DNA from: Pseudomonas sp. Irchel 3H7
Lineage (GTDB): Bacteria > Pseudomonadota > Gammaproteobacteria > Pseudomonadales > Pseudomonadaceae
Length of the DNA: 64,000 nucleotides
NCBI RefSeq assembly: GCF_900187605.1
Contig: NZ_FYEA01000017.1
Location: 30,468-94,467, forward strand
Direction: 5' to 3'
Every line of letters starts with the position of its first letter. Positions within the stretch are counted from its first letter, which is position 1. Shown here one piece after another: positions 26,488-34,443 of the stretch. Both the position numbers and the translations under genes were made by a program. The notes under the pieces are model-generated. The model had not been told where the DNA came from. It searched no databases and saw only the letters and a list, made by a program, of their open reading frames with translations.

Positions 26488-27167
26488 CAGGCGCCACGCT
26501 CTTCGAGCACGTAACCCATGCCGCGCACGGTGTGGATCAGTTTGTTGGGGAATTCGTCGTCGATCTTCAGGCGCAAACGGCGGATCGCCACTTCGATGAC
26601 ATTGGTATCGCTGTCGAAATTCATGTCCCAGACCTGTGAAGCGATCAGCGACTTTGGCAGCACTTCGCCTTGGCGACGCAGGAGCATTTCCAATAGTGCG
26701 AATTCCTTTGCCGTCAGGTCGATGCGCTGGCCGCTGCGTTCGACGCGGCGACGGATCAGATCCAGGCGCAAATCGGCCAGTTGCAGGCTGGTTTCCTGGG
26801 TTGTAGCACTGCCGCGACGCAACAGGCTACGTACCCGCGCCAGCAGTTCGGAGAAGGCGAACGGTTTGACCAGGTAATCGTCGGCGCCCAGTTCGAGGCC
26901 GTGAACCCTGTCCTCTACGGCGTCTTTGGCTGTCAGAAAAAGTACCGGCGTATCCAGCCCGGCGCTGCGCACCGCTTGCAGGATCTGCCAGCCACTGCGC
27001 CCTGGCAGCATCACGTCGAGGATCAGCAGCGCGTAATCACCACTCAGCGCCAGATGCTGACCACTGTTGCCGTCGGCCACCAGTTCCGTATTGAACCCGG
27101 CCTCGGTCAGGCCCTGACGCAGGTATTGGCCGGTTTTCGCTTGGTCTTCGACGATCAACAGTTTCAT
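26487..27167 (-). CDS. copR: CopR-type copper response regulator
   Basis: 226-residue OmpR-family regulator. Receiver domain 1-115 with acidic pair in VEDQ, phospho-Asp in LLILDVMLPGRSGW (near 51), T in FLTAKD, Lys in LVKPFAF; winged-helix C-terminal domain with AKEFALLEMLL and DTNVIEVAIRRLRLK. ATG 27167 (MKLLIVED) is chosen, since the longer frame adds a proline-rich stretch unlike any receiver. Divergent from the cupredoxin gene with a Cop box between them. Confidence 0.94.
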   Translation of the reverse strand: MKLLIVEDQAKTGQYLRQGLTEAGFNTELVADGNSGQHLALSGDYALLILDVMLPGRSGWQILQAVRSAGLDTPVLFLTAKDAVEDRVHGLELGADDYLVKPFAFSELLARVRSLLRRGSATTQETSLQLADLRLDLIRRRVERSGQRIDLTAKEFALLEMLLRRQGEVLPKSLIASQVWDMNFDSDTNVIEVAIRRLRLKIDDEFPNKLIHTVRGMGYVLEERGA

Positions 27168-27243
27168 GGGCGACTCGGGTGGGTTCGGGGGTGTTGTAGT
27201 CACGAAAGCTTTATACCGTGAGCGCTGGCGGCAAACGCCAACC

Positions 27244-27257
27244 TGACAAAGTTGTAA
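27244..27257. promoter_or_regulatory. CopR/CusR-type box
   Basis: TGACAAAGTTGTAA matches the known TGACAA-N2-TTGTCA operator of CusR/CopR with one mismatch. It lies within a larger CCTGACA...TGTCAGG inverted repeat (27242-27270) in the copR/cupredoxin gap, so CopR could control both directions. Confidence 0.75.
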
Positions 27258-27335
27258 TCTGCCTGTCAGGTAGATGCCAGCGCCGGCCGGCTAAAGTTTC
27301 CCATAAGCTGAACCTTATCTTGTTGGAGAACGACC

Positions 27336-27863
27336 ATGTTTTTACGCCAATCCCTGGCCATCTGTTTTTTGGCAATGAGTTCGACGGCGTTTGCAGCACC
27401 CGCGCACACCTATGATTTCGGCCAGCCAGCGCCTGCCGCCAAAGCCTCGCGCAGCATTGAAGTGGTGATGGGCGATATGTCCTTCGATCCCAAGACCATT
27501 CAGATCAAGGCCGGTGAGACCGTTCGCTTTGTGCTGGTGAATAAAGGCCAACTGCTGCACGAATTCAACCTCGGTGACGCGGCGATGCACGCCAAACACC
27601 AGCAGGAAATGTTGCAGATGCAGCAAAGCGGCATGCTTACGCCTACCGGCATGAAGGAAATGTCCCACGATATGGCCGGCATGGATCACGCAGCGATGGG
27701 CCATGGCATGAAACATGACGATCCGAACAGCGTGCTGGTCGAGCCGGGCCAAACCGCTGAGTTGACCTGGACCTTCAGCAAGGCCACCAGTCTGGAATTT
27801 GCCTGCAATATTCCCGGGCATTATCAGGCGGGCATGGTCGGCAAACTGACGGTCAGTCAGTAA
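27336..27863 (+). CDS. Periplasmic cupredoxin-domain copper protein
   Basis: 175-residue exported blue-copper-fold protein. Signal peptide to AFA-APAH (residue 21). Copper ligands are visible: His in LLHEFNLG, and the C-terminal loop CNIPGHYQAGM with Cys, His and Met. A Met/His-rich insertion (MLQMQQSGMLTP, MSHDMAGMDHAAMGHGMKHD; residues 90-128) probably binds extra Cu(I)/Ag. Role in copper tolerance is inferred from the copRS neighbours and the CopR box ahead of it; the same order (queF, cupredoxin gene, copR, copS) is found in P. aeruginosa. GGAG precedes the ATG. Confidence 0.9.
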   Translation: MFLRQSLAICFLAMSSTAFAAPAHTYDFGQPAPAAKASRSIEVVMGDMSFDPKTIQIKAGETVRFVLVNKGQLLHEFNLGDAAMHAKHQQEMLQMQQSGMLTPTGMKEMSHDMAGMDHAAMGHGMKHDDPNSVLVEPGQTAELTWTFSKATSLEFACNIPGHYQAGMVGKLTVSQ

Positions 27864-27924
27864 GCACTCAAAGGCGCGGGCAAAGGCTGGTAGAATCCGC
27901 TGATTATTCAGTCAGGTTTCCGCC

Positions 27925-28755
27925 ATGCATCCCGCAGCCGAACACTCGCCGCTGGGCAAATCCAGCGAATACATCGCCACGTACACGCCGTCCCTGCTGT
28001 TCCCGATTCCGCGCACCGCGAAATGGGCCGAACTGGGCCTGACCGCCGAAACCCTGCCGTATAAAGGTGTGGATTTCTGGAACTGCTTCGAGTTGTCGTG
28101 GCTGCTGCCGTCGGGTAAACCGGTGGTGGCGATCGGCGAATTCAGCATCCCGGCGGATTCGCCGAACATCATCGAATCGAAGTCGTTCAAGCTGTATTTG
28201 AACTCGCTGAACCAGACGGCGTTTGCCGACGTGGCATCCTTGGAAGCGACCCTGATCAAGGATCTGTCGGCTGCCGCCGGCAAACCGGTGGGGGTGCGCG
28301 TTCGCAGCCTCAAGGACGTTGAAGCGGAAAGCGTTGTGGCGTTGCCGGGCGTGTGCATCGATGATCTGGATATCAGCGTCAGCAACTACGAGCATCCGCG
28401 CCCGGAGCTGCTGCGTTGCGATGAGTCGCGGATTGTCGAGGAGACGGTGTATAGCCATCTGCTCAAATCCAATTGCCCGGTGACCAGTCAGCCGGACTGG
28501 GGCACGGTGGTGGTGGAATATCGTGGATCGGCACTGGATCACGCCAGTTTGCTCGAATACATCGTCAGCTTCCGCCAGCACTCAGACTTCCATGAGCAGT
28601 GTGTTGAGCGGATTTTCCTCGACTTGCAGCGCTTGCTGAAACCAGAAAAGCTGACGGTGTTTGCACGTTACGTGCGTCGCGGTGGATTGGACATCAACCC
28701 ATATCGCAGCACCGAAAGCGTACAGCTGCCGAATCACCGCCTCGTGCGTCAATAA
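27925..28755 (+). CDS. queF: QueF NADPH-dependent preQ0 reductase
   Basis: 276-residue long-type QueF that reduces 7-cyano-7-deazaguanine to preQ1 for queuosine in tRNA. NADPH motif ESKSFKLYLNS near residue 89, catalytic Cys in LKSNCPVTSQPDWGT near 188, and Asp within the same loop. Two T-fold halves are intact. Single gene, 61 bases after the cupredoxin gene, with its own weak upstream region. Confidence 0.97.
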   Translation: MHPAAEHSPLGKSSEYIATYTPSLLFPIPRTAKWAELGLTAETLPYKGVDFWNCFELSWLLPSGKPVVAIGEFSIPADSPNIIESKSFKLYLNSLNQTAFADVASLEATLIKDLSAAAGKPVGVRVRSLKDVEAESVVALPGVCIDDLDISVSNYEHPRPELLRCDESRIVEETVYSHLLKSNCPVTSQPDWGTVVVEYRGSALDHASLLEYIVSFRQHSDFHEQCVERIFLDLQRLLKPEKLTVFARYVRRGGLDINPYRSTESVQLPNHRLVRQ

Positions 28756-28762
28756 AGATCAA

Positions 28763-28854
28763 CTGTAGGAGTGAGCCTGCTCGCGATAGCGGTGTGTCAG
28801 TTGACGATGATGTTAACTGACACACCGCTATCGCGAGCAGGCTCACTCCTACAG
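28763..28854. repeat. Extended palindromic REPIN of the GAGCCTGCTCGCGATAGC type
   Basis: Both arms include CTGTAGGAGTGAGCCTGCTC and continue through GCGATAGCGGTGTGTCAGTT with perfect complement, giving about 40 paired bases around a short loop. It is a longer perfect hairpin than the other REPINs in the window. Confidence 0.92.
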
Positions 28855-28880
28855 GGGGACGCATTGCCAAAGTTGAAATG

Positions 28881-28912
28881 AAAAAGCCCTGCCAGTGATG
28901 GCAGGGCTTTTT
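28881..28912. terminator. Bidirectional terminator between queF and DUF4404 gene
   Basis: AAAAAGCCCTGCC (28881-28893) paired with GGCAGGGCTTTTT (28900-28912), six-base loop. Flanking A- and T-runs allow termination from both sides. Confidence 0.93.
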
Positions 28913-28928
28913 GCGTTTCGGGGGAGAA

Positions 28929-29192
28929 TCAGATCCCCATGCTGCCCAGCGCATTAACGATGTTGCGCAGGGTGCCGGCAATGGCCGGATGTTCGAGTTC
29001 AAAGCGATCAACCGCCAGATTGACGCCGTCAGCGATGCTGGCGTCTTGCGTGGCAGTCTCCAGTTGAATTTCGGATTCAATCTGCGCCATCAGCGCATGC
29101 AAATCCTCACGCTCGGCTTCCGACAGCGGCGGATTCTGCTCCAGCTGCTCGCGCAGGGTATCGAGCTGTTTTTGCAGTTCTTGGGCGGGCAT
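28929..29192 (-). CDS. DUF4404-type small helical protein
   Basis: 87-residue, highly acidic, all-helical protein (MPAQELQKQLDTLREQLEQ start; coiled-coil heptads through residue 45; C-terminal GTLRNIVNALGSMGI). Resembles DUF4404 proteins found beside queF in pseudomonads. Function unknown. AAAGGAAA lies upstream. Downstream is the bidirectional terminator. Confidence 0.8.
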   Translation of the reverse strand: MPAQELQKQLDTLREQLEQNPPLSEAEREDLHALMAQIESEIQLETATQDASIADGVNLAVDRFELEHPAIAGTLRNIVNALGSMGI

Positions 29193-29300
29193 GGTGTTTT
29201 CCTTTTATCAATAGGCACTGGCATTGACCGCAGCCGCGCGCCAAAGGTCTATGGCTGACCTTTAGATTAATCCACTCCCGGCAAACCTGCATGATCCCGA

Positions 29301-29921
29301 TCAGGGCTTTTCGCCTTTGTGACGGCGCAGGCTGATGTCGGCCAGGCAGGTGTCGAGTTCACCCAAGTGATCGATAACCGAATGCACGCCGAGGCCGAAC
29401 AACTGCATCGTCGCCTTGCCACGCAGTTGTTCGCGTTCTTTCTGGCTCAGCGCTTGCCATTCGCCCGGCGCCAGGCCGCACAGCGAGCCGCAGGAGGCGA
29501 GGCCGATCGTCCACAGACCGGCGTTAAGGCCCGATTGCAGCAAGCGCGGCTCACCACTGACCAATACGCAGCCGTCCAGACTGCTGACGTTCAGGTCCAT
29601 CAGGGCCTGCCAGCAAGCGTTTGGTGCAGGCCATGGATTGATTGTTGCCGAATGTTGCGCAGGTTTGATCCACGTCGGCAGTGAGGCCGACAAGGACCGG
29701 GCGAGGGCAGGGGGCAGTTCATCCAGCCAGACACAGGGAATCTGCTGGCGCTGCAAACTGTGCAAACTGTCGAATGCGCCTGGTGTGGCTTCAGCGTATT
29801 CAGGCAGGGCGATCGTCTGTTGCCGGGCGCGGGCACCGAAATCCACCAGGCAACCGCTGAGTCCAAACAGTACCGCAGTCAGTCTGGGCGCGGCGACGGG
29901 CAAGGTTTCGGCGTGTGTCAT
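29301..29921 (-). CDS. HAD-fold phosphonatase-like protein lacking the catalytic Asp
   Basis: 206-residue protein with the fold order of phosphonoacetaldehyde-hydrolase-like HAD enzymes. The motif I strand reads VLFGLSGCLVDFG where active members have FDxDGTLVD, so both nucleophile and acid/base Asp are replaced (Gly, Ser). Motif II is CVLVSGEPRLLQSGLNAGL, partly kept. It is therefore probably not a phosphohydrolase and may bind a ligand or partner. Similar proteins near queF in P. aeruginosa are annotated as phosphonatase-like. The ATG is preceded by a weak AGGGA. Single gene, leftward. Confidence 0.7.
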   Translation of the reverse strand: MTHAETLPVAAPRLTAVLFGLSGCLVDFGARARQQTIALPEYAEATPGAFDSLHSLQRQQIPCVWLDELPPALARSLSASLPTWIKPAQHSATINPWPAPNACWQALMDLNVSSLDGCVLVSGEPRLLQSGLNAGLWTIGLASCGSLCGLAPGEWQALSQKEREQLRGKATMQLFGLGVHSVIDHLGELDTCLADISLRRHKGEKP

Positions 29922-30119
29922 GGCAACATCCCTGAAATAACGATCAGGCTAGGGCGTATCAGTGACAGTTGGATGACAGCGGTGTGAAGGGCGATGCACG
30001 AAGCGTCCTACAGACTGCTGCATTGCGCGGACTGTCCAAACGGGCTTTTACGCTTATACTAGCGACCTGAATAGCCGGGCCCAGAGGTCCGCGACAGTAC
30101 CATTCCAAGGAGTTTTTCT

Positions 30120-30809
30120 ATGCGCTGGAGCAATCCGCTCGCTCAGCTTTGTGTATGTGCCGGCCTGTTGCTGGCTCCGTTCGCCACTCAGGCGGCAACG
30201 GAAGAAGACCCTTGGGAAAGCGTTAACCGTCCAATTTTCCAGTTCAACGACTTCGTTGATACTTACGCGCTGAAGCCATTGGCGCAGGGCTATGAGTTCG
30301 TCACACCGCAGTTCCTCGAAGACGGCATCCACAACATGTTTCGCAACGTCGGTGACGTCACCAACCTTGCCAACAACATCCTGCAAGCCAAACCGGCTGC
30401 CGCTGGCGTCGACACCGCTCGCCTGATCTTCAACACCACCTTCGGCCTGCTCGGTTTCTTCGATGTCGGCACCAAGATGGGCCTGAACCGTAGCGACGAA
30501 GACTTCGGTCAGACCCTCGGTTACTGGGGCGTCGGCAGCGGTCCGTATGTGATGCTGCCGCTGATGGGTCCGAGCACCTTGCGTGACGCACCGTCGAAAT
30601 ACGTCGACAGCTACACCGGTATGTACCGCTACATCGACCACGTGCCTACGCGTAACTCGATCTTCGGTCTGAACATCGTCGATACCCGCGCCAGCCTGCT
30701 GTCGAGCGAGAAGCTGATCAGCGGCGACAAATACACCTTCATCCGCAATGCCTACTTGCAGAACCGTGAGTTCAAGGTGAAGGATGGCCAGGTCGAAGAC
30801 GATTTTTAA
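30120..30809 (+). CDS. mlaA: MlaA/VacJ outer-membrane lipid asymmetry protein
   Basis: 229-residue MlaA: EEDPWESVNRPIFQFND near residue 28, YGFVTPQFLEDGI-like helix, NVGDVTNLANNILQ, then GSGPYVMLPLMGPSTLRD, all hallmarks of the family. It removes phospholipid from the outer leaflet and hands it to MlaC. The signal sequence ends in FATQA-AT and contains no usual lipobox (Cys11 and Cys13 lie too early), so it may be cleaved by signal peptidase I rather than lipidated. AAGGAG precedes the ATG. Confidence 0.94.
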   Translation: MRWSNPLAQLCVCAGLLLAPFATQAATEEDPWESVNRPIFQFNDFVDTYALKPLAQGYEFVTPQFLEDGIHNMFRNVGDVTNLANNILQAKPAAAGVDTARLIFNTTFGLLGFFDVGTKMGLNRSDEDFGQTLGYWGVGSGPYVMLPLMGPSTLRDAPSKYVDSYTGMYRYIDHVPTRNSIFGLNIVDTRASLLSSEKLISGDKYTFIRNAYLQNREFKVKDGQVEDDF

Positions 30810-30826
30810 TCTCGACCGATAAAAAC

Positions 30827-30853
30827 AAAGGCGACCTCAGGGTCGCCTTTTTT
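30827..30853. terminator. Terminator between mlaA and PilZ gene
   Basis: AAAGGCGACC paired with GGTCGCCTTT (10 bp), four-base loop, then TTT. It serves mlaA and could serve the convergent PilZ gene. Confidence 0.93.
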
Positions 30854-30861
30854 GTGTGTAG

Positions 30862-31161
30862 CTATTTCATCTTCAGGATGGTCAGGCCGAGCTTTTGGCC
30901 GCCGCCATCCTGTGCCCTGACCCAGACCACTTCGGTCTCTGCCTCAAGGCCGCTGAGTGCGGCGTGATCGGAGTCGATGCGTACGCTCAAACGGTCGCCG
31001 ACCGCGAACCGACGCGGCGCTTCGACCTGCATGCCACTGCTGGAGAGGTCGATGCACACCCCTGAAATCTGATCGCCTTCATGAATCAACACGATATCGG
31101 CATCGACCCGCATGCGGATGAAATCGCGCTTTTCGCTGTAGTCCCGACTGGTTTGACTCAT
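30862..31161 (-). CDS. PilZ-domain c-di-GMP receptor
   Basis: 99-residue single-domain PilZ protein. Both binding motifs are intact: RDFIR (RxxxR, near residue 14) and DLSSSGM (DxSxxG, near 39). It should bind c-di-GMP. Start at 31161 (MSQTSRDYSEKRD) because GGAAGGACG sits ahead; the frame continues upstream to 31236 without a good site. Divergent from rssB; a downstream effector is not evident. Confidence 0.9.
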   Translation of the reverse strand: MSQTSRDYSEKRDFIRMRVDADIVLIHEGDQISGVCIDLSSSGMQVEAPRRFAVGDRLSVRIDSDHAALSGLEAETEVVWVRAQDGGGQKLGLTILKMK

Positions 31162-31436
31162 GGTTACGTCCTTCCATTGGGTTACGGTTTGAGCTGTTCT
31201 TATAACTCTCGGTGATTTGACAAGTAAAGTCGTCAAGCGACCATCGGCGCATGCTTGAAACGCTCTGCGGATGGGAGTACCGTCTGCGCCTTAGAAGGGC
31301 ACCTCTGATGTAACCGCGTTTGCAGACAATGCTCGAAAGCGGTGCAGCAGAGAGGCTAGAAAGCGAATCCAGTAGTCTGCGCAGGGCCCGATGCCCCGCC
31401 AACTACGCCAACCTAATTCTGGCGCCGTTTGCCCAC

Positions 31437-32618
31437 ATGCCAAAAACCAGTGCCACGCTGCTGATAATCGATGATGACGAAGTAGTGCGCGCGAGCCTCG
31501 CGGCCTATTTGGAAGACAGTGGTTTCAGCGTCCTGCAGGCCAGCAACGGCCAACAGGGTCTTCAGGTATTCGAGCAAGAACAGCCCGACTTGGTCATCTG
31601 CGATCTGCGCATGCCGCAGATGGGCGGTCTCGAACTGATCCGTCAGGTTACCGAGCGTTCACCGCAGACGCCGGTGATCGTGGTGTCGGGTGCCGGCGTG
31701 ATGAACGACGCGGTCGAGGCTCTGCGCCTGGGCGCGGCGGACTACCTGATCAAGCCTCTCGAAGATCTGGCTGTGCTCGAGCACTCTGTGCGCCGGGCCC
31801 TGGATCGTGCGCGCCTGCTGGTGGAAAACCAGCGCTACCGCGAGAAGCTGGAAAAGGCCAACCGCGAGCTTGAGGCCAGCCTCAACCTGCTCCAGGAAGA
31901 CCAGAACGCCGGTCGCCAGGTGCAGATGAACATGCTGCCGGAAAGCCCGTGGAGCATCGACGAGTTCAAGTTCGCGCACCAGATCATCCCGTCGTTGTAC
32001 CTTTCGGGTGATTTTGTCGACTATTTCCGTGTCGACGAGCGCCGGGTCGCGTTTTACCTGGCGGACGTCTCCGGTCATGGCGCCTCTTCAGCCTTCGTCA
32101 CCGTGCTGCTGAAGTTCATGACCACGCGCTTGCTGTTCGAATCCAAGCGCAACGGCACATTGCCGGAATTCAAGCCTTCGGAAGTCCTTGGTCATATCAA
32201 CCGGGGGCTGATCAGTTGTAAGCTGGGTAAACACGTCACAATGGTCGGTGGAGTCATCGACGAGGAGACCGGTTTGTTGACCTATAGCATCGGCGGCCAT
32301 CTGCCGTTGCCTGTGTTGTACACGCCTGACAGTGTTCGTTATCTCGAAGGGCGTGGTCTGCCGGTGGGGCTGTTCAATGAAGCCACCTACGAAGACCACG
32401 TGCTTGAGCTGCCGCCGACATTCAGCCTGACGCTGATGTCCGATGGCATTCTGGATCTTTTGCCAGAACCTACGCTCAAAGAAAAAGAAGCCGCTTTGCC
32501 TCAACGGGTGAAGTCGGCGGGCGGCAGCCTGGATGGTCTGCGGCAAGTGTTTGGATTGGCCACGCTAGGGGAGATGCCGGATGATATCGCCCTGTTGGTG
32601 TTGAGCAGGAATCTTTAA
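31437..32618 (+). CDS. rssB: RssB-type response regulator with PP2C/SpoIIE phosphatase domain
   Basis: 393-residue protein. Receiver domain (LLIIDDDEVVRASLAAYLE; phospho-Asp in DLVICDLRMPQMGG; Lys in YLIKPLED), a short coiled coil (residues 125-155), then a SpoIIE-like serine phosphatase domain (FYLADVSGHGASSAFVT, GGHLPLPV, LMSDGILDLLPEP). In pseudomonads it pairs with the anti-anti-sigma-like RssC in control of RpoS. ATG 31437 (MPKTSATLLIID) begins the receiver fold; no convincing Shine-Dalgarno site is seen. Stop and rssC start overlap as TAATG. Confidence 0.88.
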   Translation: MPKTSATLLIIDDDEVVRASLAAYLEDSGFSVLQASNGQQGLQVFEQEQPDLVICDLRMPQMGGLELIRQVTERSPQTPVIVVSGAGVMNDAVEALRLGAADYLIKPLEDLAVLEHSVRRALDRARLLVENQRYREKLEKANRELEASLNLLQEDQNAGRQVQMNMLPESPWSIDEFKFAHQIIPSLYLSGDFVDYFRVDERRVAFYLADVSGHGASSAFVTVLLKFMTTRLLFESKRNGTLPEFKPSEVLGHINRGLISCKLGKHVTMVGGVIDEETGLLTYSIGGHLPLPVLYTPDSVRYLEGRGLPVGLFNEATYEDHVLELPPTFSLTLMSDGILDLLPEPTLKEKEAALPQRVKSAGGSLDGLRQVFGLATLGEMPDDIALLVLSRNL

Positions 32619-33100
32619 TGAGTACCGGTAGAATCCAGTTCGCCGAGCAGGACGGCACCTTCGTCCTGAAGTTCGTCGGTGAAGTTCGCCTGACCCTGTG
32701 TTCGGCGTTGGATGCGACTATTGAGAAAATCTTCACCGCGCTGAATTTCAACGCGATCGTGATCGATTTGACCGAAACCCGCAGCATCGACAGCACGACA
32801 TTGGGCCTGCTGGCCAAACTGTCGATCCTGTCGCGGCAGAAGGTCGGGCTGCTGCCGACCGTCGTCACCACCCACGAAGACATCACCCGTCTGCTGCAGT
32901 CGATGGGCTTCGAGCAGGTGTTCAACATCGTCAACCACCCGGTGCCATGCCCGGAGTGCCTGGACGACCTGCCGGATCAGGACCAGTCGGAAGAAGTGGT
33001 GCGGATCAAGGTGCTCGAAGCGCACAAGATCCTCATGGGCCTCAACGATTCCAATCGTGAAGCGTTTCATGATCTGGTGAATGCCCTCGAGCGGCATTGA
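32618..33100 (+). CDS. rssC: RssC-type STAS-domain anti-anti-sigma protein
   Basis: 160-residue protein with a STAS domain (GTFVLKFVGEVRLTLCSALD; phosphorylatable Ser in TRSIDSTTLGLLAKL near 59), followed by an unusual C-terminal tail with a CPEC pair (VPCPECLDDLPDQDQ) and acidic helix. It is presumably the substrate of the RssB phosphatase domain. Translationally coupled to rssB by a one-base overlap. Confidence 0.85.
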   Translation: MSTGRIQFAEQDGTFVLKFVGEVRLTLCSALDATIEKIFTALNFNAIVIDLTETRSIDSTTLGLLAKLSILSRQKVGLLPTVVTTHEDITRLLQSMGFEQVFNIVNHPVPCPECLDDLPDQDQSEEVVRIKVLEAHKILMGLNDSNREAFHDLVNALERH

Positions 33101-33130
33101 TCCGCTGAATTGAGGGTAGGCCCTGCTGGC

Positions 33131-33228
33131 CTCATCGCAGCAGGCTCACTCCTACAGGGTTCTTCATTCGACACACAATCGCGATCAGACCACAGATCCC
33201 CTGTAGGAGTGAGCCTGCTCGCGATAGC
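33131..33228. repeat. REPIN of the GAGCCTGCTCGCGATAGC type, one arm shortened
   Basis: Left arm CATCGCAGCAGGCTCACTCC lacks the GCGAG block (reads ATCGCAGCAGG instead of ATCGCGAGCAGG), right arm CTGTAGGAGTGAGCCTGCTC is standard. Sits between rssC and the terminator. Confidence 0.85.
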
Positions 33229-33263
33229 TCTCGCAAGAACACTGATGTAATCCAGCGCACACA

Positions 33264-33297
33264 AAAAAGGGCGAACCTGTGAAGGTTCGCCCTTTTT
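33264..33297. terminator. Bidirectional terminator between rssC and tal
   Basis: AAAAAGGGCGAACCT paired with AGGTTCGCCCTTTTT, 15 bp with GTGA loop. Convergent genes rssC and tal can both use it. Confidence 0.95.
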
Positions 33298-33315
33298 GCA
33301 TTTCACCCACTCAAA

Positions 33316-34242
33316 TCACAGCTTGGCCTGCAACAGCGCCTCAAGCTTCTCCTGGTCGCGAGCAAACTGACGAATGCCCTCAGCCAGTTTCTCGGTGGCC
33401 ATCGCGTCTTCGTTGGACAACCAGCGGAACTGCGCTTCATTGAGGCTCAGACGGGCTTCACCGGCGTTGCCTGGGGCCAGTTTGCGCTCCAGCTTGCCGG
33501 TATCGGCCGCCAGCTTGTCGATCAGGTCCGGGCTGATGGTCAGGCGGTCGCAGCCGGCCAGTTGCTCGATCTGATTGAGGTTACGGAAGCTCGCGCCCAT
33601 GACCACGGTTTTGTAGTCATTGGACTTGTAGTAATTGTAGATGCGGGTAACCGACTGCACGCCCGGATCATCGGCGCCGGTGTAGTCGTTGCCATTGGCC
33701 TTCTTGTACCAGTCGTAGATGCGGCCCACGAATGGCGAAATCAGGAACACACCCGCGTCGGCGCACGCGGCAGCCTGTGCGAAGGAGAACAGCAGGGTCA
33801 GGTTGGTCTGAATGCCTTCCTTTTCCAATACTTCGGCGGCGCGGATGCCTTCCCAGGTCGAGGCGATCTTGATCAGTACGCGATCACGACCGATACCGGC
33901 CTTGTCGTACAGCTCGATCAAGCGATGTGCGCGTTTCAGCACGGCATCCTTGTCGAACGACAGGCGCGCATCCACTTCGGTGGAAATACGGCCCGGGATC
34001 ACTTTGAGAATTTCCTGACCCACCGCGACGCCGAAACGGTCACTGGCCAGGCCGACATCGCCCTTGCAGTCGCTGACGCAGGCGTTCAGCAGCTCGGCGT
34101 AGGCCGGAATGGCCGCCGCTTTGAGCAGCAGGGAAGGGTTGGTGGTGGCGTCGACCGGTTTGACTCGGGCGATCGCTTCGAAGTCGCCGGTGTCGGCAAC
34201 CACGGTGGTGAATTGTTTGAGTTGTTCCAGCTTGGAAGTCAT
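33316..34242 (-). CDS. tal: Transaldolase
   Basis: 308-residue class I transaldolase exchanging dihydroxyacetone units between sedoheptulose-7-P and G3P. Starts MTSKLEQLKQFTTVV; VDATTNPSLLLKAA near residue 32; Schiff-base Lys in RVLIKIASTWEG near 131; GASFRNLNQIEQLAG near 225. ATG 34242 is chosen over the longer frame (34347) because homologues begin here. From memory, in P. aeruginosa tal is next to dusA; in this window 25 kb of EPS-related genes lie between. Confidence 0.96.
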   Translation of the reverse strand: MTSKLEQLKQFTTVVADTGDFEAIARVKPVDATTNPSLLLKAAAIPAYAELLNACVSDCKGDVGLASDRFGVAVGQEILKVIPGRISTEVDARLSFDKDAVLKRAHRLIELYDKAGIGRDRVLIKIASTWEGIRAAEVLEKEGIQTNLTLLFSFAQAAACADAGVFLISPFVGRIYDWYKKANGNDYTGADDPGVQSVTRIYNYYKSNDYKTVVMGASFRNLNQIEQLAGCDRLTISPDLIDKLAADTGKLERKLAPGNAGEARLSLNEAQFRWLSNEDAMATEKLAEGIRQFARDQEKLEALLQAKL

Positions 34243-34443
34243 GGGCGTGCTCTGTCCTATGGGTCTGATGACATTACCCGAGCGCTGACGGCCACTCAAG
34301 GGTAGGTGCGTGTATCGATGGCCCCTGCGGCAACAACCTGAAAACAATTGTTTGAAAGGCGGGGCGCGGTATCGATGAATACGATGCCAAAACGGCCTAC
34401 AGGTTCAAAGCAACCGACCTGCGTACAGATCGGTTGCGCAGGA

